Shown one piece after another: positions 25,516 through 36,300 of a stretch of 64,000 nucleotides of DNA; the first letter of the stretch is position 1; each line of letters starts with the position of its first letter. The stretch spans positions 159,386 through 223,385 of the forward strand of contig MEHQ01004424.1 of NCBI GenBank assembly GCA_008828725.1. Direction: 5' to 3'. Under the pieces are notes generated by a model, which saw nothing but the letters and a program-made list of their open reading frames with translations, was not told where the DNA came from and ran no database searches. A program made the translations under genes and the position numbers. Source of the stretch: Saccharina japonica (taxonomy: Eukaryota; Sar; Phaeophyceae; Laminariales; Laminariaceae).

Positions 25516-26344
25516 GGGCCCGTTTTAACGAGTATGAAATAAATTCAATTTGGAAAAAATAAAATTCAAATACGCTTTTCATTGGTCAACACGCACCAGC
25601 ATCAAAGATTAGGATCTTGGGGTCTAATCAATTTGAATTGGACGAAAAAACCAAGAAGGTCCCAGGACCTTCTTTTCCAAAGAATTCAAATCAAATTGAG
25701 GAGTTGGCCCGACTTGGACCGGCATGTCCACGGTGGGCAAACGCCCCCGGTACAATCTCGTCATTTCTTGGTGGCATCGATGACCACGACCGAGGCGACA
25801 ACACGTGAACCACAACCCGAGGCCACCGGGACAACAGCCGCGCCCACGCCTATAGACCATAGCACAGCGTACCCCGGCGGTGGCGCCTCAAAACCAATCA
25901 TGGCGGTCGCAATCCCCAACTTTTCAACCAGCTCGATGCTCCAACCCGATAAAAAACCGAGCGATCGACCCAAAAACAGCATGATACGCTCAAGACTTCG
26001 ATAACACCATCGCCGCCCCTGTCTCGCCCGTGGCGTTCCAGGGATCCCTACGCCCACCTAGGAGACCCTGAGAGCGATAGCTTCCTAGCCTGGGCGGTCA
26101 AAAGCAAAAGTATGCTGGCGGCGGCGCGCACGCGTCGACGCATGCTTTCCCTCTCGTCTCCTCTCGTCGATTTTTTTCACCTGGGCGCTGTGACGCATGC
26201 TGCGTTTTTTCGATTTCATAAATATTTGAACGAGCAATTCACTATTCCCCATAGGACGCAAACCACTTTTTTTTTGCGAAATCACATTCAAATAGGATTT
26301 TATTTTCCAAATTGAATTTTTGCTGTCTTCGTTAAGATGGGCCC
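25516..26344. mobile_element. PIF/Harbinger-like non-autonomous DNA transposon (829 bp)
   Basis: The element begins GGGCCCGTTTTAACGAGTAT and ends CTTCGTTAAGATGGGCCC, and is flanked on both sides by TAA (25513-25515 and 26345-26347). The ends also share AATTCAATTTGGAAAA and its inverse. TTA/TAA target duplications are the rule for PIF/Harbinger. The interior has an open frame (25783-26004, plus) with the acid/Pro/Thr-rich start MTTTEATTREPQPEATG. I see no transposase motif. Confidence 0.8.
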
Positions 26345-26347
26345 TAA

Positions 26348-28506
26348 GCAGTAAAGCAGCGTGACAGCAGTGTGCGGAGTAGTGCCGGTTGCTGCTATAG
26401 TGCCAGTATTGTTGGCTGCCGCCTGCATACCCCAAAACGTTTGTACCGAGTATGTTTGTATGTCAGGCGGGGCAGCAGGCTAAACTTACCCCTACACTCG
26501 GGGTATCTCCAGCGACTGAGGGGGTCCCACATGAGTCGGTGACCTTCGGATCCCTGCGAGCTGAGTCCAATAGACTACGCGTAGCACTCGACGGCGTGGT
26601 TTCTCCATCACGCCGTGCAAACGACTACTCGTACGAGTACGAGTACCTATTAATAGTCATGGGCCGAGTGCTTTCAGCGGATATCATACGTATGCTATGA
26701 CGTGTACTCCTGCGATCGTACTGATTTTCATTTTTCGGCTACCGCTGTGCCTGCATCATGCTCCATATCATATCTGCCTGTGTCCTCCTGCGATGCTTTC
26801 GGTGCCGGCGGTGTTTTTGTCATGTTGTATTCATCCGCAGAGCAACTTCAACACAAGATCATGACAGACCACACAAGACCACAAGACCACGGGGGCTGCT
26901 GCCATGGGTCTCCAGTGGTGTGGATCTTGCTGATGAGTGATACGTAGAGGAGGTTTGCTCGTACGGGTGCTGAGTTCTGGTATATATGGAGGTGATGGCA
27001 GCATTGCAGCCGGCCCCGCAGTGCGTCTATCGGTGGCCAGCATGCAAGACTCCTATCCCATAGTGCATTATCACAGCAATATTTGTGTATACAGTCAGTA
27101 GACGCCAAGCACGACGGAACGAGCCAAACATGGTATCGGCAAGGGCACGGCCGTCGTACGTCGCGGAGCGACATCAACGTTGATTTTTGAAATCATGAGC
27201 CGTCTTTTTCCTTGTTCACGCTCATATATGCTCACCGGGAAACGACAGGATTTCCTGATCCTCGTTGATCCTTTGACTTAGCACGTGCGAAGCAGCTCCA
27301 GGACTAGCCGTTGCGCTATTGGCCTGAAGCATGTTCTACGAGTCCCGACAGGAACGGAACTTAGCTTGAGATGCCGCCTATATCAAAAAGGTTGTGCGCG
27401 AGGCAACTCTTTGTGGCTGTGTTTCGAAGGAGTTCCATTATTCCGCGAGGATTCTGGTTCGGGATATCGTTTAGGGAGATTTTGCTCTCGCTCCTCATGC
27501 GTCACGGTCAACACCTGACGAAGCCAAGACAGAGAGAGGTGAATGAACTAAGTGTGTAGCCAGTATGACTGTATTGAACTTCCTTGTGCATTTGGTGGAG
27601 CTTGCTAGGCTGTAGTTGCCGGCCCTCCCGGTGCACGCTTCGATGTGATTTGCGTATACTCGTACGATACATGTACAGAGCAGTTTTATGTACGTACAGC
27701 AGCCAAGTGAAGTATATACGAGTCTCTGCTGCAATGCAGCTAAAATCGTGAATACATGTCACCTGGCTCATGATCTCTTGTACTCGTGTGTACATCGCCG
27801 CTTTGGCAACACATGCGTCCGTATCACGAGTCGCCTTCGTTGAAGTGCAAGCCGGGCTCTTGAATGCAACGGAAATCGTGCATCCTTGCCTTGTTTGGAA
27901 GCGTGTAGCTACGTGTGCCTGGGATCGGCTGTCGTCGAGTCAGAGCAAAGCACGTAACGTCCGCCCCTCAACGGTGGGCCCTCATATTATACCAGAGGTA
28001 CAGCAGTACATGTATACTCGTACTCGTAGGGAATGGCCATGAGTTTATACCTGGTACCGGATAAGGCATTCCCCATACGTGCGAGAGTGGGCCTGCTGTG
28101 CACCTGGTTGCTTGTGGGTTGTATGCTGCACTACCGGTGCTCGTATAGCATCAAACAGTACTACTCGTACTCTGTTAGGGTGCGCTGTGTACTGCTGCTG
28201 CACACGCCCGTCGTGCCTACTACTGTAAAATACAGTGTGACATGTCATCACTCTCTACTCGTACTACTCGTACAGCAGTCGTGCCTACTACTGAAAAAAC
28301 AGTGTGACATGTCATCACTCTCTACTCGTACTACTCGTACAGCAGTCTCACTGCTGTGCGCAACCCGAACCAGTTTTTAACAAGGCACGTGCCGCGTGCC
28401 GCATCTCTGGTGCGTCAGTTACTCGTATACCTGGTACGGGTTACAGGGAGTACCCCAACTATTTCCAGATTGCTCTTATCTTGCGCAACGGAGGATAGTA
28501 TCCACC
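26348..28506. other. Intergenic stretch rich in TACTCGTA-type words, no gene seen
   Basis: Many short palindromic words (ACTCGTAC, GTACGAGTAC, TACCTGGTA) and a tandem duplication of about 65 bp near 28208-28340 (unit with CAGTGTGACATGTCATCACT). No conserved protein segment was found in any frame. Confidence 0.55.
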
Positions 28507-28608
28507 CCAAACCCAACATGCTCCGTCCCGGCATTGTAGGGATTCGAGGGTCTATGGCCATACGACTACAGTACGGCCATGCGCGACATGAGTACACCCC
28601 CCCCCCCC
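28507..28608 (+). mobile_element. Poly(C)-tailed retroposon-like repeat, 5'-truncated copy
   Basis: About 100 bp from AAACCCAACATGCTCCG to GCGACATGAGTACACCCC, ending in a run of about 13 C. It begins inside the body of the long copies, so it is truncated at the end opposite the poly(C). Confidence 0.82.
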
Positions 28609-29852
28609 CTATCTCGGCCCCGGGTTTCAGGACGACTCTACGTAATCTCTAGATGTTTTATCGGAACAGGAAATTCAGTCGCCTTTCGCTGTGTTTGGGC
28701 CATCGGCTGGTTCGTGCCTCAGCAGAGGGCTGGTGGTACAGCTTAGTGTCTCGTCTACAGCAGCAGCTTGTGATTCTCTTCAGACTGACCGCCCTCGCTT
28801 TCTCAACAGAAGTCTACACCTCTGCTTTGAGGTGGTTGGTTGGTCGAAATTGATCGAAATTTGGGGTACACAAAATGAGATAAAAAAACAACCCCCGCCT
28901 GAACGTGTGCACGTCACTTGCGGACAGCTACAGCTCCTCGCAATGAACCTCAGGCCGCGACATTGAAACACGCTCCTGGTGAGGTGTCGGGTGTGCCAGT
29001 GTAGTCGTAAACTACCAGAAACGACTCACGAGGTGTTTTTGTCAACTCGAAGTTGCGAGCCAGAAGAACAAAAAACTCCCAAATCGCATTAATTTCACGA
29101 GCGGGAGCCTTAGTACTATGGCTACGTACGTCATCTATGAAAAAACGGCTTTCCCCAAAAGTGTTCTTGTCTCTACGTAGGCGGAGTTTTGAGCTGTTTA
29201 GCTGACGTACCCGAAAATAGTGTGGACAGGGAAATTACTTTTCCATTACTGGGCCCAAAAAGCTCTGGATTCTTGTTTATTTGCCTCTCTTTTTCTGACT
29301 TCGAAGTGCGGGTCTTGGTTTTAAACCCCTCCCTCTATTTCCAAGCTGTTTGTGTATATTGCCGAAACGCCTACGCGCGCCTACTCGACAGCAGATACCT
29401 GAGGGTTCCTCGGTGGCCTTAGGTCGGCGTACCCACTGTTTACTGTATGAGAAGATTATACTCGTAAGCGTTCCTTGCACATTTCGATACGAATATGACG
29501 AACATCTACTTCGAAGTATTAGTATGAAGAGCGACGGAGAGCGGCCTGCATCGTCAATATGTCACCCCCCCCCCCCCCCCCCCCTTTTTCTTGCTGTTGA
29601 AGAAACGTGAACACTTTCTTGCGGGCCAACCTCGGGCGGATGGATGAAAACTTCCAACCCTGTAATCCGTACTCGTTGGGGTTTGGGTTCTACTGCTGCT
29701 GTTGTTGGTCGACGGCCGAATAAACGTTTCTTCGGCAACAACGGCAGCCCGGGTTTTCCACCAGGCTACCCTCCAACCAAATGACAAACGCGTGCTACGA
29801 TAGAAGTAGCACTATTTTCGCTGAAACGTTTTCTGGATGACGGGGCTCCTTA

Positions 29853-30064
29853 GGGCCCATATTAACGAGTATAAAATAAATTCAATTTGGAAAAAATAAA
29901 ATTCAAATTCGCTTTTCATTGGTCAACACACGCACCAGCACCAAGTATTAGGATCTTGGGGTATAATCTTGGGTGGTGGTGCGGGTTCTGACCAATGAAA
30001 AGCGGTTTTGATTTTTTTGTTTTTCCAAATTGATTTTTTTTTTTTTCTTCGTTAAAACGGGCCC
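29853..30064. mobile_element. GGGCCC-ended MITE (212 bp) with TTA target duplication
   Basis: It starts GGGCCCATATTAACGAGTAT, ends CTTCGTTAAAACGGGCCC and is flanked by TTA on both sides (29850-29852, 30065-30067). The first ~100 bp match the left end of the 829-bp element at 25516. It interrupts a repeat whose uninterrupted relative is at 50915-51000: there GGGCTCCTTAACCCAAAAAT runs through the insertion point with a single TTA. Confidence 0.85.
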
Positions 30065-30390
30065 TTAGCTCAAAACCGTCGGAATCCCATCATTGTGTTG
30101 CAGAATGTTTCGTTTTATACTTATATGCCATGCCATTGTTCCTCGAATATCATACGTAGCACTTTTTTTTCCCCTCCGAAAATCAGTTTTTGACTTACTA
30201 ATAGTATGTAACTTCTCAATTGAGAGGCTTAGAAAAATCATTGGGCACCTCTACCGCAGCAGGCGTCGACAGCTGGTGCGTAGGCCCTTACTGTAGGCCA
30301 TCTACCCACGATTCAGCTTTTTTTCAGTCGTACGTAGAATCCGCTTGACACTCAGACGATGGTGATTTCCCTTCGGCGTGCGCAGGATCA

Positions 30391-32171
30391 ATGCACATGG
30401 AGGCACATACCATGCGCTCGGCATGGATGGTGTCCCTGCTCGCGCTGAGCACGTGCGGGATCGTCCGCTATGCGGCGGCTTTCGGGCTAGGTGAGAGCGG
30501 CTACGCAAGTCTCTGGCGATGCAGCTACTTACAGTCGGTTCGAAGCGAAGGCGCCTTGCGTCGCAAATGCACGATATGCTTGTTTAAGACAGGGTGCGTA
30601 CCTCTCACTAGGAACTCGCGCCGGTAGATTCTTTGTAAAATGTCCTAAAACATATGCGCTAGCGGAAAGCATACAATAAAAACGATATTTTCGGTCGGAC
30701 CGCGCGAATCTCCGGTTTCAGATCTTCAGCTTTCCTAAAAGATATCCCGTTTCATCCACCCAGCTCAAAGGGGGCCCTATTAGTTTTAGGCGGCCGTGTA
30801 AATTACCAACTCTCTTAACTTTGCAAAACAAAAACAAAAACACCTCAGCGGTGAGACAGAAAAACTCCTCAAAACTCATTTCTGCAAGCTTGGTGTGATG
30901 CTCTGATCGCGCGTGCTACGGGGTGCGTAGGTTTTGGAGTGCTGCCCAAAATCTGGCAGTTTTCGCCCGCAACGTGTATATCTGACCTGCGCTCTCACCG
31001 TCCGATGCGCTATCATATGCGCCCCCGCGACGGGACGCACGCCCACCCGTTGACGCATCCACGACGGGAATCCACGACTCGCTCCTTTTTTTCGGAATTG
31101 CGATTTGCAGGGGTCCGGCCTGCCGCACAGCTGTTGCAGCAGCACGAGCGGGCGTCGTGTTCGGCTGCGCAGACGCGCATGTCGGAGGAGACTGAACAAG
31201 AAGGAGCTATGGGCAGAGGGGCATTCCTGCGCAATTCCGCCGTTTTTCTCGCCGCGGGCGGTTTGGCGACAGTGGCCAGCCCAGGCCCCGCGAGCGCTAT
31301 CGGAGACCTGTTTGAGTTTAAGGACCAAGCGCGCTTCGCGCAGCACACCACGATACAAGTGCCAGACATGGCTGCCGCGCTCAAGTTTTACACCCAGGGT
31401 TTCGGCATGAAGGTGCTTCGCACGCGCGCGGGGCCTCAGTTCAATACCACCGTGGTTGGGTTCGGCCCCGAGGCGCTTCAGGTGCCGCCAACCTTCTTGT
31501 TTGGCGTCAGCTCTATGAATGCCTACGGCGGCCACTTCACGCTCGAGCTCAACGCGCAGAAAGAGGTCGGGGCGGGAGGGGAGGAAGACGTCGATTTTTT
31601 TTACGACCCGGGAAACGGCGTGCAGTACGTGCAGGTGGCGGTTGACTCGTACCGGATATCTCAAGTGATCAAGTCGGGGGGAATCATCGAGTCTGGCTAC
31701 GGGCACCTCCAGGTGCTCGCGCCGGGGGGTCTACGATTCAAGCTCATGATGGGCGATCGAAGAGACCCGCCGATGTTCGTCGCGGTGAAGGTAAAGGACA
31801 TCAAGCAGTCGATAAAGTGGTACACCGACGTTGCGGGCATGACCAAGTTCCCGTTCCCGAAAGCCCGGGCGCCGGGTTCGCCGTTCGAGCCCGAGCAACC
31901 GAAAGACAGCGTCTTCATGGCTTACGAGGGGGAGGCGTTTGGGGTGGTGCTGGTCCCAGCCGCCAAAGGCGAAACCTTGAATCCAGGCAGCGTCCTATCC
32001 CTCACTGTCCTGGCTGAAGACGTCGACAAGGTTGCGGAGGACCTCGGGGGAAGTGTAGTCGTCGATAGGGCTAGGGGGGGGACGCGGTCAACGGCGGTCA
32101 CCGATCCGGATGGGTACCCCGTAAAGTTTGTCGAGTACAGTGACTGGCAGAAGGAGCTTCCCAGTTTTTAG
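30391..32171 (+). CDS. Thylakoid-targeted protein with two VOC (glyoxalase-fold) domains
   Basis: Two exons, 30391-30490 and 31111-32171 (stop TAG), join in phase 1 and give 386 residues. Exon 1 encodes a signal peptide (MRSAWMVSLLALSTCG...) ending YAAA before FGLG, the Ala/Phe cleavage motif of stramenopile plastid proteins. A Gln/Arg/Ala-rich transit-like stretch follows, then a second hydrophobic segment (about 71-96, FLRNSAVFLAAGG... ending ASA), which suggests import into the thylakoid lumen. The first VOC domain starts near TIQVPDMAAALKFYTQGFGM (about residue 107) and the second near FVAVKVKDIKQSIKWYTDV (about 250). Each has the FY/WY-x4-GM signature of glyoxalase-like folds. Metal ligands and reaction are not clear, so glyoxalase I activity should not be assumed. 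The gene converges on the MDR-thioredoxin gene. A shorter start at 30412 is possible. Confidence 0.88.
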
Positions 32172-33360
32172 GTGCCCGATAGTTTTTGCGAGTCCAGTAT
32201 TATTTAGCTGAAATTGTGTCGTCTTTTTTTCCTTTTTTTCTCGACACGAACCCGGAGGTGATAGAGTCTGCCTCGCTTTACCTATAGAGTCAGTAACATC
32301 TAGGTTTCCAATTTGACCCGTATAGAAGTGTATCGAACAGGTCAAATTTTCCGTTGTGACAACACGACGTCGTGTTACCGGGCGATACGATCGCGTTGCG
32401 TGGCTTGGGGTAAAGCGCACGTGCGATGAAACACAAATATAAACCACTACCGGGGCGAATAGAGATGATTTGAGTGGTTATCACAGGAGGGTTACGGACG
32501 TCGCGTCCATCTCATAGTTGGTGCCTTTGTGGCACGAAAGCTCGCCTTCTTGACACTTCTTGTCTTGTTTCGTCAAGAAGAGCACGAGACTCGAAACTTT
32601 TAAAAACATGTATGGAGTGTCTCACATGGCGTCCGTCGGTTCTCTTCAGGTTAAAAACTGAGCTCTGGCGCGACCCGAGGTCTCGGGGAGTGTTTTGGGT
32701 GCGGTGTGTTTATTATACGTTAATGCGTGGTTCGTGCCACACAAATAAAACCACCGGGTACTGACAAGGGGAAGCGTGGAAATCGCCGGCTACGATGGCC
32801 GAAGGCAAAAACAACCTAACTACGCTGAGCGGTTGGGCTGTTCTTGGCGTCTTCTCATGGCAGCCTCGACGCTTGATGTACTGCTACGTACCGCGAAAAA
32901 GCTGCCGTTGTACGGATTGCTCTTTACGCTAAAAATAAACCTCCTCCGCTGTGATACTCTAGGTTTAACTCCCCAGAGTACAAAAAAAAAACAGGCATAC
33001 GGTAATATGCCCTGCGAAGACAAATGTTCACGGAGATCCCACACCAAACCGGGCAGCATTGATACCCCACATCTACATACCCTTGCCTTTCCCGTGCCAC
33101 CTAATTAATTGTAGGTCTATGCCAACTCAAGCCGTGCTTGATGCCGCGGGATTCTAAAATACACAGCATTTTGTAACCACCCGTTTTCACATCGAAAACT
33201 TTAGACTCTACCTGGCCGGTGTCTTTCTCTACTCCCCGTGTGTCTATTTTCTTCACCGACCACCTGTAAACAAGCCCATCTTTCGACCCCTCTCACCCCC
33301 CCCCCCCCCCCCGCAAAAAGCCGTCCTAAATGGACCGCAATACACTATACTCGTTGTAAA
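32172..33360. other. Convergent 3' intergenic region
   Basis: It lies between the stop codons of the VOC gene and the MDR-thioredoxin gene and should contain both 3' UTRs and polyadenylation sites. A poly-C tract lies at about 33295-33312. No additional gene was seen. Confidence 0.6.
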
Positions 33361-36300
33361 TTACTCGTAGAGTAACTCGTCTATTAGCTTCTCGATCTTA
33401 GCCTTGCTACTCGTGCTCGTTGCGGTGACCACCTCCCCTCCCCTAAACGTCACGAAAGAAGGAACGGCCTTAAGGCCCAGATCCCGCGCCAGTTCCGGGT
33501 TGGAGGACGCGTCCACGCGCCCAAACCAAATCTGCTGCTGCTTTCGTGCCAGCTTGCGGTAGTACCTGACACAGTCCGAGCGTTTTCGGTGTACGGAATG
33601 AGAATATTTGCAGAATTGCCATGCAACGACACATTGCCAGCGCGGTTGATACGAATAATTTTACGCGAGAAACACTGTGAAAAGTCAGATGCATTGCCAC
33701 AAACGTGTCGAGGCATCACCGGCCGACAGTCTCAGAGCGGTTAAAAACAACGAAGACGGAGGGAAAACTCCATCTGGTGAGCGGAGCGCGCGAGCGTCGA
33801 GAGTACATACTCACAAATTAGGTGCATGTTATGAGTTGAAAAAACAGAGCCATCGATGCGCGTGACAGGTGAAACGTCCGCGTCCTCGAAACCACGCAAC
33901 GCTCACGATAAGCAACAGCACACGAAGCAGAAATCACTCACGGCGTCAGGTACTTGCAGGCTCGGCAGCTCCTCGAGCTGACGAACAAAATAGTTCCTCC
34001 CTCCTCGGTGAGCGCTTCCAAGTCCTCGCGGCTCTTTACGCCGACAACCTCTCCCGTCGGCACAGCCGGCCGGCCGTCTTCCTCCTCCATCGCAATTTCC
34101 ACAACCTCGTCCTCCCCTTCCTCCTCATCCTCCTCTTCGTCATCCTCCCACGGAAACGGGTCATCTTCGACGTTCCCTCCCAGCCAACCCCAAGAACGGT
34201 TCGTTTTGCCCGGAAACCCAAACCTGGCAGCGTATCGTGCGTAAAAAAGTATCGGTATCCAAACACATCTCCCTGTTAGTTACCCCGTAAACAGTAAGCT
34301 TGCAACAGCAGTAGCTGGGCATAAACTAACAGTAGCATGTGCTGCCGCCGCGAGATCACTGCGCAGTACGCGACCGATGCATACATATTATATATATGTA
34401 TCGTGCGAGCGTTGCGCAGCTGACTTGTTCAATTCATTTCCAACTGCACGCTGGGTTTACACGATCGTAGTCCTTCCTCTAGTTGAGTTAAGCCCATCGA
34501 ATATTGCTGGCTCGTCGTTGTGTCCGTACGCGCTTTCCCGGCGGATTTTCTGACGAATATCGCATTTCAGTCGCAGTATTCAAGAGGCGCGCTCCGTATT
34601 TTCCAAAACTGCGTCACCCTGAGGACGATAAGACCCCCGGCGAGGCCATCACCAGGTGACCTACAGTTTCGTATTTCCCTCATTTCGGCTGCATGCTCTT
34701 AGCGGGGAGATGCCGAGGCGACACCGCAGGAGGAAGACGTGTGGTGCGCCCACGGCAAAACAACTATTACGTTCATCGTATACCTAAGAAAAATGAAAAC
34801 CAGTTCCTCGCTTACCGTAGACCGGTGTCGGAGTCCTTCGGCCAGGCTAACGCCTCCATGTACTCTTGCATGCCGACGTATTCCGTGCCTATGGCCCCGA
34901 GCTTGACGCTTTGGGAGTTGACCATCGACGCCACTTGCGACACCAGATCCATGGCTTCGGCGTTCGGGAGGAAGTACGTTCGAGCGTCGTCCTTGGAGAT
35001 CATCTTCTGGTACTGTAAGATCTTGCCTGCCCCAAAAAGAACGCCCTCCTCAACGGCTACCTGGAAAAACATGCAGAGGAGGTTAAATCGCAACTCGGAC
35101 CGTTGGGGGTGCTCTTGCTTCCAGGGAGAACAGGCAGGGCCGGAGCCTCTGCCACACAACACCACGGAAACAAGCGAAACAGCAGTACAGTACGTAGTAC
35201 TATTGCCCAAGCAGAAAAATCAGGGGGACGCTCGCATCGGGTTTCCTATAGCGCGTTACGCCTCACCTTGAGAACTTTCGGCTGCAGGCTGACGTAAGCG
35301 GCACCCTTCGCCTCCTTCAGCATGCGCTGCGCCCCCTCCTTCTCCCGCCCAAGGGTGTCCACCACAGCGCTGAAGTCTAGCAAAGCCTCGCTGTAGCTCT
35401 CCTTGCGAAAGTCCACGGAAGATTCGGCGCCGAGCTGTCGCGCCGCCCTGGCCGACCCAAGAACGGTGTTTATATGAGCTCTTCGTTGTCGCGGGCGGAT
35501 TTGACATCTACAGTAAGCGCCTGTTACTGGTGTAAATTCTAGGGGTGCGAACAGCATTGATAATACATAAATACCCCAATCAATCTCCACTGCTGTTGTT
35601 CACGTTCATGTGTGTTCACAACGATTGACAGGCGCCACGAAGCTCAAGAATCACGACGCAAGCCGCGGGATAGTCGCCGCACCGCTGTCTCTTCTCCGCT
35701 GCAGGGGGGGGGGGGGGGTGTACTCATGTCGTGCACGGCCGTAGTCTTATGACCATAGACCCTCGCATCCCTACAATGCCGGGACGGAGCACGTTGGGTT
35801 TTCACCAACCAGGCAGACATTGCTTGCACCAAGCGCGAAGCGCCGTGAGGTATTGGGCGAGTCGCATGGAGGGTGAGCTGCATCCTGCTAAGAACCGCCT
35901 CTGAGGCGGGCTTGCATATGGATGACAGCTTCAATGAGTTAATTTAATTTCTGGTGTGGCCACTTCCTGAGACAGCAATGGGAGCACTATGTAACTGCCT
36001 CGCGGGTGCCTTACCATATACACACTACGTGATACGATCATTCCCCTTGTGCGGAGCAAAGGTTCTCCACCCCGCACAAATGATCTAACGAGACCGCCAG
36101 CTTTGGTGACCGCCAAAAAAAAAACAAAAAAAAACGGTACCCTGGTTGTCTAGCTCACGCAGTGAGAGGCGTGTTTTACAGCGTCGTTGCCAACCGACGC
36201 CAACTCCGCTGCGGGGGGGGAGGGTTATGCGCAGCAACCTTAACCGACTGCACCCTTTCGCGGGCAGCTTCGAAGGTCGGCTGAGACGCCACACCGCACG

